From contig NZ_LR746521.1 in assembly GCF_902729435.1 (NCBI RefSeq), positions 25,011 to 89,010 on the forward strand: a stretch of DNA of 64,000 bases. Reading direction: 5' to 3'. The position numbers and the translations under genes were made by a program. Of the stretch, positions 9,598-16,856 are shown one piece after another. Under the pieces are notes generated by a model that was not told the DNA's origin, searched no databases, and saw nothing but the letters and a program-made list of their open reading frames with translations. Numbering within the stretch: position 1 is the first letter of the stretch; each line of letters starts with the position of its first letter. This stretch comes from Magnetospirillum sp. UT-4 (lineage in GTDB: Bacteria; Pseudomonadota; Alphaproteobacteria; Rhodospirillales; Magnetospirillaceae).

Positions 9598-11054
9598 TGG
9601 ACCGCCTCCACCTTGACGACCTGGACCATGCCATCGGCATCCTTGCCCAGGTCGAGGCGGACCTTGGCCCCGGGCGCAAGATCGGGCATGGCCAAGCCCT
9701 CGGCCAGGGCGAAATCCATGGTCATGCCCGGCCAGCCCAGGGCCGGGATGGGGCCGTGGGTGACGTTGAGGGTGCGGGCCCCGGCATTGACGGAATTGAC
9801 CGTGGCCTCGGCGGTCACCAGGTCCTCGGCCGCCTGGGGGGTGTGGCCGTCATTCTCCATGCGGGCGAACCCGGCCTTCAGGCTGGCCTCGGAATCGATC
9901 AGGAACTGGCTCGACAGCACCACCCGGGCGCCCTGGTCCAGGCCCTCCAGGATTTCCGTGCGGTCCTGGTGCTGGGCGCCGACCTTGACCGCCACCGACC
10001 TGAACCGGCCGTCGCCAAGGGCCTGCACCACCCGGTCGCTGCGGCCGGTGCGGATGACCGCCTCGGACGGTACCGCCAGCACCGGCTTGCGGGGTTTCCC
10101 CTTCAGGGTGATTTCGGCGAACATCCTGGGCCGCAGCTTCATCCCCGGATTGGCGAAGCGCAGGCGGACCCGCAGGGTGCGGGTGGTCTCGTCCAGTTCC
10201 GGATAGACGTAATCGACCCGCCCGCGCCAGACCTCCTGCGGCAGATGCGCCAGCCGGGCTTCCGCCTCCATGCCCGGGAAGACGCGGTCCGACTGGCTTT
10301 CCAGCACGTCGGCGATGACCCAGATGGACGACAGGTCGGACAGGGTCATGATGGTCTGATCGGGGCGGATGTACATGCCCTCGCCGACGCCCAGCTGCAC
10401 CACGACGCCGTCCTGGGGGGCGTGGATGCGGAAGCGGTGGGCCGGCCGGCGGCTGGAGGCGATCTCCTGGATCTGGCTTTCGGACACGCCGAGCGCCCGC
10501 AGCTTGTAGGCGCCGCCCGAACTCATGCCGGCATTGCCGCGTTCGAGGTCGCGGACGTATTCCGTCGAGGTCGCCGCCAGCTCCTGCGAGAAATACTCGA
10601 ACAGCAGATCGCCCTTGCGCACCTCGGTGCCCAGCGAGCGGACCACCAGCTGCTCGATCCAGCCGTCCTTGCGCACATGCACGTGCGAGGTGCGGTCCTC
10701 GTTCTGGGCGACATAACCGACGGTGCGGATGTCGGCCGAGAAATCGGCCGGCTCGGCGGTGCCGGTACGGACGCCGATGGTGTTGACCACCGCCGGCGAC
10801 AGCGTCACCTGCGCGTCGTCGCCGGCCTTCCGGGCACCCGGCTCCTCGCCCTCGTAGACGGGGATGAGGTCCATGCCCATGGGCGACTTGCCGGGGGCGT
10901 CGCGCCGGTAATTGGGGTCCATGGGCGCGACCCAATAGGCGATCTTCTTCCCGGACGGGGGCGCGCCGCCGGTGCCCAGGCGTTCATAGGCGATACCGCC
11001 CGCCGTGCCCACGGCCACGGCCACGGCGACGGCCAGCAACCAACGTGCCGACAT
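9594..11054 (-). CDS. cusB: CusB-type adaptor with C-terminal CusF domain
   Basis: A 486-residue periplasmic membrane-fusion protein linking the RND pump to the outer membrane. After an N-terminal membrane anchor come the heavy-metal-binding motif (YWVAPMDPNYRRDAPGKSPMGMDL), a lipoyl/hairpin region, and barrel domains (PGMKLRPRMFAEITL). The last 75 residues are a CusF-like domain (LNVTHGPIPALGWPGMTMDFAL), so the chaperone is covalently attached to the adaptor. Such fusions are known in other proteobacteria. It overlaps cusA by 4 bases. No outer-membrane CusC gene is seen beside it, so the channel must be encoded elsewhere. Confidence 0.93.
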   Translation of the reverse strand: MSARWLLAVAVAVAVGTAGGIAYERLGTGGAPPSGKKIAYWVAPMDPNYRRDAPGKSPMGMDLIPVYEGEEPGARKAGDDAQVTLSPAVVNTIGVRTGTAEPADFSADIRTVGYVAQNEDRTSHVHVRKDGWIEQLVVRSLGTEVRKGDLLFEYFSQELAATSTEYVRDLERGNAGMSSGGAYKLRALGVSESQIQEIASSRRPAHRFRIHAPQDGVVVQLGVGEGMYIRPDQTIMTLSDLSSIWVIADVLESQSDRVFPGMEAEARLAHLPQEVWRGRVDYVYPELDETTRTLRVRLRFANPGMKLRPRMFAEITLKGKPRKPVLAVPSEAVIRTGRSDRVVQALGDGRFRSVAVKVGAQHQDRTEILEGLDQGARVVLSSQFLIDSEASLKAGFARMENDGHTPQAAEDLVTAEATVNSVNAGARTLNVTHGPIPALGWPGMTMDFALAEGLAMPDLAPGAKVRLDLGKDADGMVQVVKVEAVQ

Positions 11055-11115
11055 GGGATGTTCCTTCCAGCCAGACTTCAGGGCGGCGCGACCGGTCGCG
11101 CCACGTCAAGGGCAG

Positions 11116-11520
11116 TCAGGCGGAGAAACGGGGGGGGCGGAGGGTCGGCGGGACCGAGTGGGCGACCGAGATTTCGCCCGGCGCGTGCCGATGCACAATC
11201 GCTACCGGGACAAGCGCGGCAAGCTCGATGACGGCCGGAAGGGTCCCGGCAACGCCGGTGCCGCAGGCCATCACCCAGGACCCGCAATGGCCGGGAACCA
11301 TGCCGGCCGACCCGTCCTGGCATGCCGCCGCCTGGCGCTCGCCCATCTCGGCATGGCCGCTATGGGTGGCGTGCTGCGGCGCGTCCATGCGGTGCCCCGC
11401 CATGGCGTGGCCGCGGGCCTGCGCCGGCCCCGGATGCCGCCCCAGATCGGCGACGGCCGGCCACGCGCCGAGCATCACGGCGGCGACGAGCAGGACCAGA
11501 CGAAGGGCAAGAGGACGCAT
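11116..11520 (-). CDS. Small secreted His/Met/Cys-rich protein, cus operon
   Basis: A 134-residue protein with a signal peptide (MRPLALRLVLLVAAVMLGAW). The mature part is rich in His and Met (GHAMAGHRMDAPQHATHSGHAEM), has three Cys residues (ACQDG, GHCGS, MACGT), and ends in PPTLRPPRFSA. It lies 61 bases upstream of cusB on the same strand, probably as the first gene of the efflux operon. Similar short proteins precede copper genes in other proteobacteria. A periplasmic metal-binding or sensing role is inference from composition and position. An in-frame ATG 24 bases upstream is possible but GGAAA precedes the chosen start. Confidence 0.7.
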   Translation of the reverse strand: MRPLALRLVLLVAAVMLGAWPAVADLGRHPGPAQARGHAMAGHRMDAPQHATHSGHAEMGERQAAACQDGSAGMVPGHCGSWVMACGTGVAGTLPAVIELAALVPVAIVHRHAPGEISVAHSVPPTLRPPRFSA

Positions 11521-11640
11521 GGGATTTCCGGGGCGACCGACCACCGCTGCAGGCTACCGCCGCCGGGCAGCCGGCGTCAAGCTCGGGCGGCGAGGAATCG
11601 GGGGAAGGCAGGACGTCCCGCAGGGTCGTCGTCGCCCCCG

Positions 11641-11670
11641 CGTTTCGGTTGGCTCCGGCTCGCCCATCCT
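11641..11670 (+). repeat. 30-bp direct repeat, copy 1 (promoter-like)
   Basis: CGTTTCGGTTGGC at the start and CGCCCATCCT at the end match a second copy at 12618-12647; 27 of 30 positions agree. Each copy contains a TTGG(C) -35-like hexamer. The two copies bracket the SAA-like gene pair. Confidence 0.7.
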
Positions 11671-11677
11671 CTCTACA
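11649..11677 (+). promoter_or_regulatory. Candidate promoter for SAA-like gene pair
   Basis: TTGGCT, 17 bases, TCTACA, located 87 bases upstream of the ATG at 11764. It is built on the first copy of the 30-bp repeat and parallels the TTGGCG-17-TATGCT promoter of the original cimA. Confidence 0.45.
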
Positions 11678-11763
11678 CGGTTCTGTGTATGTTCTGGACT
11701 ATTGTTGTGAAATGCGGTATATATTCCGTCATCGGACGCCGTAGCAGAACGAGGTGCCGTCAC

Positions 11764-12390
11764 ATGCTTAATCTCAAATCCCCCATTGGCACGAACTACC
11801 GCATCGAGCCCAACGACCTCATGAACACCAAGCTAGCGCTCAACCAGCTTGGCTACTACGATATCCCGCCCCACCGCGGCATCGACGACTGGACCGACGA
11901 CGCCATGTTCGACGGCATCAAGCGTTTCCAGAAGGACAACGGCCTGAAGGTCGATGGCTTCATGCGGCCGGAAGGGCCGACGGAGCAAAAAGTAAACATA
12001 CGCCTAGCTGCAAATGAGGGGCCTTCCCAGTCAGGCCAAGGCAAGCCGGGTGTCGTAGATACGGTTAAGCAAGGCATGGGCGCGGCCGGCGATCTGCTCG
12101 GCAATTACCTGGACATGCGCATTGGTAATATAAAAAATTCGGACAGGTATTTTCACTGCAAGGGCAACTGCGAGGCCGCTCGCCGTGGTCCGGCCGGTGA
12201 GACTACGGCCGAAACCATTGGTAATGCCCGCGAATGGTGGGATCAAAACGTAAAAGGCTACCCCAGTTGGGACAGCGACGAGGATCAAAAAGCCAACCGC
12301 ACTGGACGGGCGGCAGGAAGAATTGGTGGGCAGTCCTGCGGCGCTGCGTGTGGTCAGTATCGTCCCAACGGATTGCCTTCGAGGTACTGA
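11764..12390 (+). CDS. Peptidoglycan-binding protein with serum amyloid A-like domain
   Basis: A 208-residue protein. Residues about 10-78 are a PG_binding_1 domain (LALNQLGYY, FDGIKRFQKDNGLKVDGFM). Residues about 115-208 match vertebrate serum amyloid A along nearly their full length: YLDMRIGNIKNSDRYF, KGNCEAARRGPAGE, AETIGNAREWW, EDQKAN..GR, and the C-terminal YRPNGLPSRY (human SAA ends in FRPAGLPEKY). Four Cys at 132, 136, 192 and 196 are absent from SAA and may form disulfides. No signal peptide is evident. The next gene begins 2 bases after the stop. SAA-like domains are known at the tips of some bacterial polymorphic-toxin proteins; what this one does is unknown. Confidence 0.85.
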   Translation: MLNLKSPIGTNYRIEPNDLMNTKLALNQLGYYDIPPHRGIDDWTDDAMFDGIKRFQKDNGLKVDGFMRPEGPTEQKVNIRLAANEGPSQSGQGKPGVVDTVKQGMGAAGDLLGNYLDMRIGNIKNSDRYFHCKGNCEAARRGPAGETTAETIGNAREWWDQNVKGYPSWDSDEDQKANRTGRAAGRIGGQSCGAACGQYRPNGLPSRY

Positions 12391-12391
12391 A

Positions 12392-12562
12392 ATGAAAAAA
12401 TGGTTGATCCCTCTTCTGATCGCAGTGGCTGCCTTCGTTGCTGGCGGCAAAGTCTGCGCATTCTTCGCCCAGGACGCTTGTTTGGATGCAGGAGGGAGTT
12501 GGGACGGTCGCAGAAATCTGTGCCTGGGCGTGGATACACCCACCGAGTCCTCTCCTCGGTAA
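12392..12562 (+). CDS. Small membrane/secreted protein paired with SAA-like gene
   Basis: A 56-residue protein. Residues 1-24 form a hydrophobic signal or anchor (MKKWLIPLLIAVAAFVAGG), and the short exported tail has Cys residues in a DACLDAGGSWDGRRNLCLG arrangement. It starts 2 bases after the SAA-like gene stop, so it is co-transcribed and probably translationally coupled. The C-x-x-GG-x-W...C pattern is seen in many tiny exported proteins next to toxin-like genes. An immunity or partner role is inference from position only. Confidence 0.7.
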   Translation: MKKWLIPLLIAVAAFVAGGKVCAFFAQDACLDAGGSWDGRRNLCLGVDTPTESSPR

Positions 12563-12578
12563 CTCGGCGGGGCGGTTC

Positions 12579-12609
12579 GGGGTGGGCTTACATCACGCAA
12601 GCCCGCCCC
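12579..12609 (+). terminator. Hairpin after SAA-like pair
   Basis: GGGGTGGGCTT at 12579-12589 pairs with AAGCCCGCCCC at 12599-12609 (11 bp, one G-T wobble, 9-base loop), 16 bases after the stop of the small gene. No T-run follows. It separates the pair from the cimA promoter. Confidence 0.55.
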
Positions 12610-12617
12610 GACCAAAC

Positions 12618-12647
12618 CGTTTCGGTTGGCGCCCGCCCGCCCATCCT
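12618..12647 (+). repeat. 30-bp direct repeat, copy 2
   Basis: Second copy of the repeat at 11641-11670 (27 of 30 positions identical), lying over the original cimA promoter. Confidence 0.7.
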
Positions 12648-12654
12648 TTATGCT
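12626..12654 (+). promoter_or_regulatory. Original cimA promoter, now orphaned
   Basis: TTGGCG, 17 bases, TATGCT. It lies 37 bases upstream of the ATG of the cimA 5' remnant at 12690. The island insertion now separates it by 12 kb from the functional cimA. Confidence 0.5.
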
Positions 12655-12689
12655 TGCCCCCCGCCTTCCGCCAGCACGATTGAAGCCCG

Positions 12690-12731
12690 ATGACCACCGA
12701 CACCCGCGTCTATCTGTACTACATAAATTGA
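12690..12731 (+). pseudogene. cimA: 5' remnant of cimA, cut by island insertion
   Basis: A 13-codon reading frame, MTTDTRVYLY then YIN and stop. RVYLY matches residues 6-10 of the intact CimA at 24689 (MENSSRVYLYDTTLRDG), and the DNA matches over GT(C/T)TATCTGTAC. After this core the sequence turns AT-rich and stops. The remnant is what is left of the native cimA start after a site-specific integration; the rest of the gene resumes at 24710. Confidence 0.8.
12711..12719. other. attL core of integrated island
   Basis: TATCTGTAC, identical to 24710-24718. The wider match is GTCTATCTGTACTAC (12708-12722) against GTTTATCTGTACGAC (24707-24721), 13 of 15. Base composition shifts sharply to AT-rich immediately to the right, and the integrase gene follows. 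Confidence 0.7.
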
Positions 12732-12758
12732 CAGTTAATGTGTTGTTTTAATTAGATA
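12728..12758 (+). promoter_or_regulatory. Candidate integrase promoter
   Basis: Consensus TTGACA at 12728-12733, followed after 18-19 bases by TTAGAT/TAGATA in AT-rich DNA, nine bases right of the attL core. It points at the integrase gene. The -10 assignment is uncertain. Confidence 0.45.
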
Positions 12759-12763
12759 TTTTT

Positions 12764-12847
12764 TGTACACAGGGCGCGCACATGGCTTAGGTTGTTGCGA
12801 TCTTGGGGCAGAAACGCTAGCGTTGATGCACAACTGATACACAACTG
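12764..12847. promoter_or_regulatory. Left-end short repeats, candidate integrase arm sites
   Basis: TGTACACAG (12764-12772) and TGATACACAACTG (12835-12847) both recur, in the same orientation, at the right end (24647-24655 and 24635-24648, the latter with one extra A). They lie on the element side of both core sites, as integrase or excisionase arm sites would. Confidence 0.4.
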
Positions 12848-12866
12848 CTGCGCGGAAACGTTGTGA

Positions 12867-14330
12867 ATGCTCCCTAAGCCGCAGAGCCAGGGCCGTGGCA
12901 TGCGGACAAGGCTTGAAATCCCCGGTGTGCAGGGTCTCGTCGTTTTCCAGCGCCAGGATGCCGGTGATAACTGGTACGCGCGCATCCCCATCCGCGTGCC
13001 CGGCGAGCGCCGCTACAAGGTCATGGTGCTCCGCGACGAGAACGGCCAGACCACCACCAGCCAGGACATCGCCATCCAGCTTGCCATGCTGGAATACGGC
13101 AGGGTGTTGGCAAAGAAGAAGGACGGCACCGTCTCGACCTTGTGGGACGTGTCGTTCGGCCGGGTTCTCGATGAGTACCTTGAGCACCTCCAGGCCGATC
13201 CAAAATCAAAGCCGTCCACTCCGCGCCGCGCTCGCTTTGCGGCCAAGCCGTTGAAGGACTACTTCGACGGGCGTACGCCCATCCTGGATGTCGCCAAGCG
13301 TCTGGATGAATACCCGGCGTGGCGCTTGCGGCAGCCCGTCCGAGCGGGCAAGCAGCCGCGAGCCAGCAAACGCTCTTCCATGGCCGCCAATGCCGAGCGC
13401 GTGGAACCGAAGCTGGTTGCCCCCACAACCGTCCAGCATGAGATGAATGTCCTCAACGCCTGCCTCACTTGGGCGGCCAAGAAGAAGGGCTACCTGCGAC
13501 TGGAGGACATTCAGGACTATCGCTTCGGCGTGGACGACGAGGAAAAAGGCACTCGATCTGCCTTGGAGCGCAGCGAATGGGAGACCATTCGCGATTGGTG
13601 CTGGGAGTGGGCGCAGTCGAACAATAACGCCTATACCCGTCGCCGCCGGACGATGTTCTACTATTACTGCATCTTCCTGGTGCATTCCGGTATGCGCGTG
13701 GGAGAAGTGCATCATTTGCGGTGGCGCGACATCCTGATCACGCATGTCGAGGACGAGGTCGAAATCCGGACCGAGATCACCATCATGGTCAACAAGTCCA
13801 AGCAGAAGCGCAAACGCGATCACATCCCCATGCCAGAGATCGAGGACGCCATCGTCGAGCTACAGGTGCAGCGTTCGGAGTTCCCAGGCGACAATTTTCA
13901 AAAGCCTGACGACTATGTCTTCTGCAACGAAGATGGCACGCCCGTTTACAACAATGCCTGGGGCGATCTGTGGAAGGACATGTTGAATGCGCTCTATGAG
14001 ACGCGCGGCATTGACCTGCGGACGGACAGAGACGGCAGGGCGATCACAAGATACTGCTTGCGCCATTCCTACATGACGTGGCGCCGCATCGAGGGTGGGG
14101 CGTCCTACGATGATCTCGCGGAGAATACCGGCACATCGGCCGCCATGCTGCGCAAGACCTACATCAAGACCAACAATCAGGCCAACCGGGCCAAGCTGAC
14201 CTATGTCCGTCCCGAGCATGTGGCCGAACGCGAGGCCGCGTACCAACAGCGGTTTGGAGTATCGAGGGCATTGGATCGGGACGAAGAAAAAGCTCTCGCT
14301 GACGAAGAAGACCTCGATGCGCTGGGGTGA
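12867..14330 (+). CDS. Tyrosine recombinase / phage-type integrase
   Basis: A 487-residue site-specific recombinase. The N-terminal part is a DNA-binding arm/core region; the catalytic domain is C-terminal. Visible catalytic motifs are Arg in HSGMRVGEVHHLRW (about residue 276), the LRHSYMT box (about 399) with its Arg-His pair, and the nucleophilic Tyr in MLRKTYIK (about 432). It is the first gene inside the left end of the island and transcribed inward, as expected for the enzyme that inserted the element into cimA. A start at 12900 (MRTRLEIPG) is an alternative; neither has a strong Shine-Dalgarno. The C-terminal tail is acidic. Confidence 0.92.
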   Translation: MLPKPQSQGRGMRTRLEIPGVQGLVVFQRQDAGDNWYARIPIRVPGERRYKVMVLRDENGQTTTSQDIAIQLAMLEYGRVLAKKKDGTVSTLWDVSFGRVLDEYLEHLQADPKSKPSTPRRARFAAKPLKDYFDGRTPILDVAKRLDEYPAWRLRQPVRAGKQPRASKRSSMAANAERVEPKLVAPTTVQHEMNVLNACLTWAAKKKGYLRLEDIQDYRFGVDDEEKGTRSALERSEWETIRDWCWEWAQSNNNAYTRRRRTMFYYYCIFLVHSGMRVGEVHHLRWRDILITHVEDEVEIRTEITIMVNKSKQKRKRDHIPMPEIEDAIVELQVQRSEFPGDNFQKPDDYVFCNEDGTPVYNNAWGDLWKDMLNALYETRGIDLRTDRDGRAITRYCLRHSYMTWRRIEGGASYDDLAENTGTSAAMLRKTYIKTNNQANRAKLTYVRPEHVAEREAAYQQRFGVSRALDRDEEKALADEEDLDALG

Positions 14331-14432
14331 GGCGCAGCGCCCGTAGACGCCCTGCGCGCTCCACCGCTATAGCAGCTGTATCGGGCGCAATGCCCAATCC
14401 CGGAGACGTGCCCGCGCAACAGCGAGGGCCGC

Positions 14433-14759
14433 ATGGACCGCACAGCACGTATCGCCGAACTCAACGACCGCCTTCGCCGCGACCACACTTGCGGCAAGGT
14501 GGTCATCACTAGAGGCATCCAGGCACTCGGCCACCAATCCATCCTGGACGTGCTCGCTGCCGTCGCAGCATTCTCCGATTTCACCCCCGACAACGATCCC
14601 TACTCCGAGCATGATTGCGCGGTGATGACCGTTGGCGACCATTGCGTCATCTGGAAGATCGACTACTACGACACCGACCTGAACTTCGCCTCAGACGATC
14701 CGGCGAACCCCGGCGTGACCATCCGCGTGCTGACCATCATGTTGTCGGACGAATGGTGA
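14433..14759 (+). CDS. DUF3768 family protein
   Basis: A 108-residue cytoplasmic protein with the family pattern: RIAELNDRLRR at the N-terminus, GKVVITRGIQAL, then FTPDNDPYSEHDCAVM and VIWKIDYYD, ending in VLTIMLSDEW. DUF3768 proteins are small, of unknown function, and found mainly on plasmids and integrative elements of alphaproteobacteria, which fits its place 102 bases after the integrase. No catalytic motif is evident. Confidence 0.8.
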   Translation: MDRTARIAELNDRLRRDHTCGKVVITRGIQALGHQSILDVLAAVAAFSDFTPDNDPYSEHDCAVMTVGDHCVIWKIDYYDTDLNFASDDPANPGVTIRVLTIMLSDEW

Positions 14760-15294
14760 TGACGGGCGCAGAGCCCAAGGGGGCGTTACCGGCTGTAATC
14801 ATCAGCACCCTAATGGTCCACACAGGCGGCGAAACAATCTGCTTCCCTTAGTTGCGCGATAAATTCAGCGCTCATTTTGGCGAACTACTTTGCCACAAAA
14901 ACCCACGTAAAATCATATTGTTATCGACGGCAATCTGGAGTTGTTGCGATAATTCATGCTGAAAAACCAAATCATTTCAATGTGATAACCGGCTTCGGCA
15001 TGGCATGCGTTTGGCGAATTTCAGTCGCATTGATCTTGCATTGCTAAAATAGTTCCCAGCAATGAGCTCCTATGTAAGCCTGTGCGAGCAATACAGGCGC
15101 CGTTCCGGAGGCGGCGATCAAACATCCATATCAGGAGGCCGCCAGCAATGCAGCACAAGGACTTCCCGTAGCTGAAGGTCAGCCGTTCAGCATAACGACA
15201 AAGCTATGTGACCGGCTGCTCGATTAAGGCCGCCACGGCTCATCCATGAACACACGTCAACTCGACTTTCACTCGCACAGCGGGGAGAGAACCC
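14760..15294. other. 535-bp intergenic stretch upstream of TGT-like operon
   Basis: AT-rich relative to its neighbours and without a substantial reading frame. It contains one notable micro-frame at 15148-15171 (MQHKDFP, then stop) preceded by a perfect AGGAGG nine bases upstream, which may be a leader peptide or a decayed gene start. Promoters for the TGT-like operon presumably lie here, but I could not assign a convincing -35/-10 pair. Confidence 0.5.
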
Positions 15295-15810
15295 ATGTCT
15301 GCGCCCTTTCGTTCCGCACATCCGCCCGATCTCGGTCAACTGACCCGTAACCGGGCACTCATCTTCATCGCCCTCCAGCCGTTCAACACCACTCTGGTCA
15401 ACGATACGAGAGCAAAGGCGCTGCTGGCCTACGCCGGTTTCAGGTCGTTCGATGTCCTGAACTTTCAGCACACCAGTGGCGCGTTCCACTACCCCCACGC
15501 CTTGCTCAGCGCCGGCAATGCCAACCTGAATGTTGTCGTCTCGCAGACCGAGGTGAGCCCGGTGTGGCGGCGAAATCTGGCAGGAACGACGTTCCTTGAT
15601 AGCGGCGGCTTCTCTGTCGCTACCGGGGCGCTGAGCGTCCAAGAATACTTCCAGCGCCGGCACCAGCTCTGGGCATGGCAGGCCGCCTTCGGTGCCCGAC
15701 TGGACAATGTGATCGTCGCTGGCATGGATGTGCCTACGGCGGCGTTTCGTAAGCGCATCGCCGCCTGCACCAGCACCCCGGCCTCTGTGACCTCGATGCG
15801 GGTCAGGTAA
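15295..15810 (+). CDS. N-terminal half of split TGT/DpdA-like transglycosylase
   Basis: The first 155 codons (to about 15759) are a real TGT-superfamily N-terminal half: TFLDSGGFSVATG carries the Asp of the TGT DSGGF motif, followed by EYFQRRHQLWAWQ and LDNVIVAGMDVPT. The last 16 residues are antisense read-through of another gene, so the frame is truncated. The C-terminal half lies inverted at 16884-17771. Joining the halves at the GCATCG hexamer gives one 449-residue protein. A good Shine-Dalgarno (GGGAGAG) precedes the ATG. TGT-fold enzymes swap a guanine for a 7-deazaguanine in tRNA or, for DpdA, in DNA; the substrate here is unknown. In this orientation the product should be inactive. 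Confidence 0.75.
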   Translation: MSAPFRSAHPPDLGQLTRNRALIFIALQPFNTTLVNDTRAKALLAYAGFRSFDVLNFQHTSGAFHYPHALLSAGNANLNVVVSQTEVSPVWRRNLAGTTFLDSGGFSVATGALSVQEYFQRRHQLWAWQAAFGARLDNVIVAGMDVPTAAFRKRIAACTSTPASVTSMRVR

Positions 15811-16856
15811 TCCACCGCTCCCAGCGCACGGGCGAAGGAGAGGTAGCCAACAAGTTCGCCCATGGCGGTTCCAGACAGAGGATCATCCTCGTTGCCGGAA
15901 TTCTCGATGAACTTTGTCAGCAGCTTGCCGGCGCTGTCTCCCGTCACCTCACCCAGGAAAACCAACTTGCCATTTTCGGCATGAACGGCCAGCAGCACCG
16001 GGGAGGGACCGATAGCCGGCGGCTCGACCGAGGCACTCGCCTTCAGCTTTTCCAGGCCGCGATCGTACTTGGAGGTGTCGCTCGACGAAGCGGCCCTCTC
16101 TCGGCGGATTTTGGCCATTCCGGCACGAGACGCCTCGATCCCCTTCCGGCCATGGGCATCGGCCTTATTTTCCAGGAACCACACGACGTCGATGTTACCG
16201 TTGGCGTCCGGCGTAGCTTCGTTTTCAATGAATTCCAGTGTCGATGCCATCGTGCTGATACGCTTGCGCATTCGCACTTTGAGCTTATCGGACGCCTTGA
16301 TCACGCCCTTCTTACCCAGGCCGAACACCGCCTTGATCAGCGGGTTGAACTTGCAAGCCTTCTTAGGGTCGGGATCGACACCCCGGCTCTTGAGGTAATG
16401 GTCGTAGTCAGCCGTGCCGAAATAGGCCAGATAGAAGGCATAGGCCAACGCGAGGGCGGCATAGATGCGACGCCACACTTCCTTCTCGCCGGAAGCGACA
16501 CGGGTCTCCGCTTCGTACACGGCGCTTGCCGCCGCCTCACATTCCGTGGCCTTGTCCATATAGGACAGCTGGCCCGGAACGGCCGCCTCGATTTCCTCGT
16601 CCGACATGCCGTCCACATTGTTGGCGGTGGTCATGCCGACAACAGCCTCGCCCTTATCCTGATCGTCGGCCGGGATGCCGGCGACATCGGCGACTTCGAC
16701 CTGATCTGCCGGGATGCTCTCGGCAGCATTACTCGGAGTAATGTCGGCCAAACTCGCGCTGGACGGCCCAATATTCTCGTTCTGATCAGCGCTCATAGCG
16801 ATACTCCCCTCATCATTAGTTGTAGCAACGGTGGGATGGATGTCGGTGTTGGTCAT
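15489..16856 (-). CDS. N-terminal part of split unknown protein
   Basis: The real sequence is residues 1-367 (16856 to about 15756); the remaining 88 residues are antisense to the TGT-like gene. It starts with a low-complexity acidic Ala/Glu/Asp-rich stretch of about 90 residues, then a helical region (KEVWRRIYAALALAYAFYLAYFGTADYDHYLKSR), a basic segment, and a folded-looking domain (PSPVLLAVHAENGKLVFLGEVTGDS). A strong AGGAGG Shine-Dalgarno precedes the ATG. It begins 27 bases after the end of the TGT-like C-terminal half, as in an operon. Joined in frame to 17770-18642 it makes a 656-residue protein. I do not recognise the family. Confidence 0.7.
   Translation of the reverse strand: MTNTDIHPTVATTNDEGSIAMSADQNENIGPSSASLADITPSNAAESIPADQVEVADVAGIPADDQDKGEAVVGMTTANNVDGMSDEEIEAAVPGQLSYMDKATECEAAASAVYEAETRVASGEKEVWRRIYAALALAYAFYLAYFGTADYDHYLKSRGVDPDPKKACKFNPLIKAVFGLGKKGVIKASDKLKVRMRKRISTMASTLEFIENEATPDANGNIDVVWFLENKADAHGRKGIEASRAGMAKIRRERAASSSDTSKYDRGLEKLKASASVEPPAIGPSPVLLAVHAENGKLVFLGEVTGDSAGKLLTKFIENSGNEDDPLSGTAMGELVGYLSFARALGAVDYLTRIEVTEAGVLVQAAMRLRNAAVGTSMPATITLSSRAPKAACHAQSWCRRWKYSWTLSAPVATEKPPLSRNVVPARFRRHTGLTSVCETTTFRLALPALSKAWG

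Noticed and set aside
6334-10206. 1290-codon open frame on the + strand opposite cusA and cusB
   Set aside because: It is the antisense of clear coding sequence in very GC-rich DNA, where such frames stay open by chance. The translation is low-complexity (H, D, G, Q runs) with no domain.
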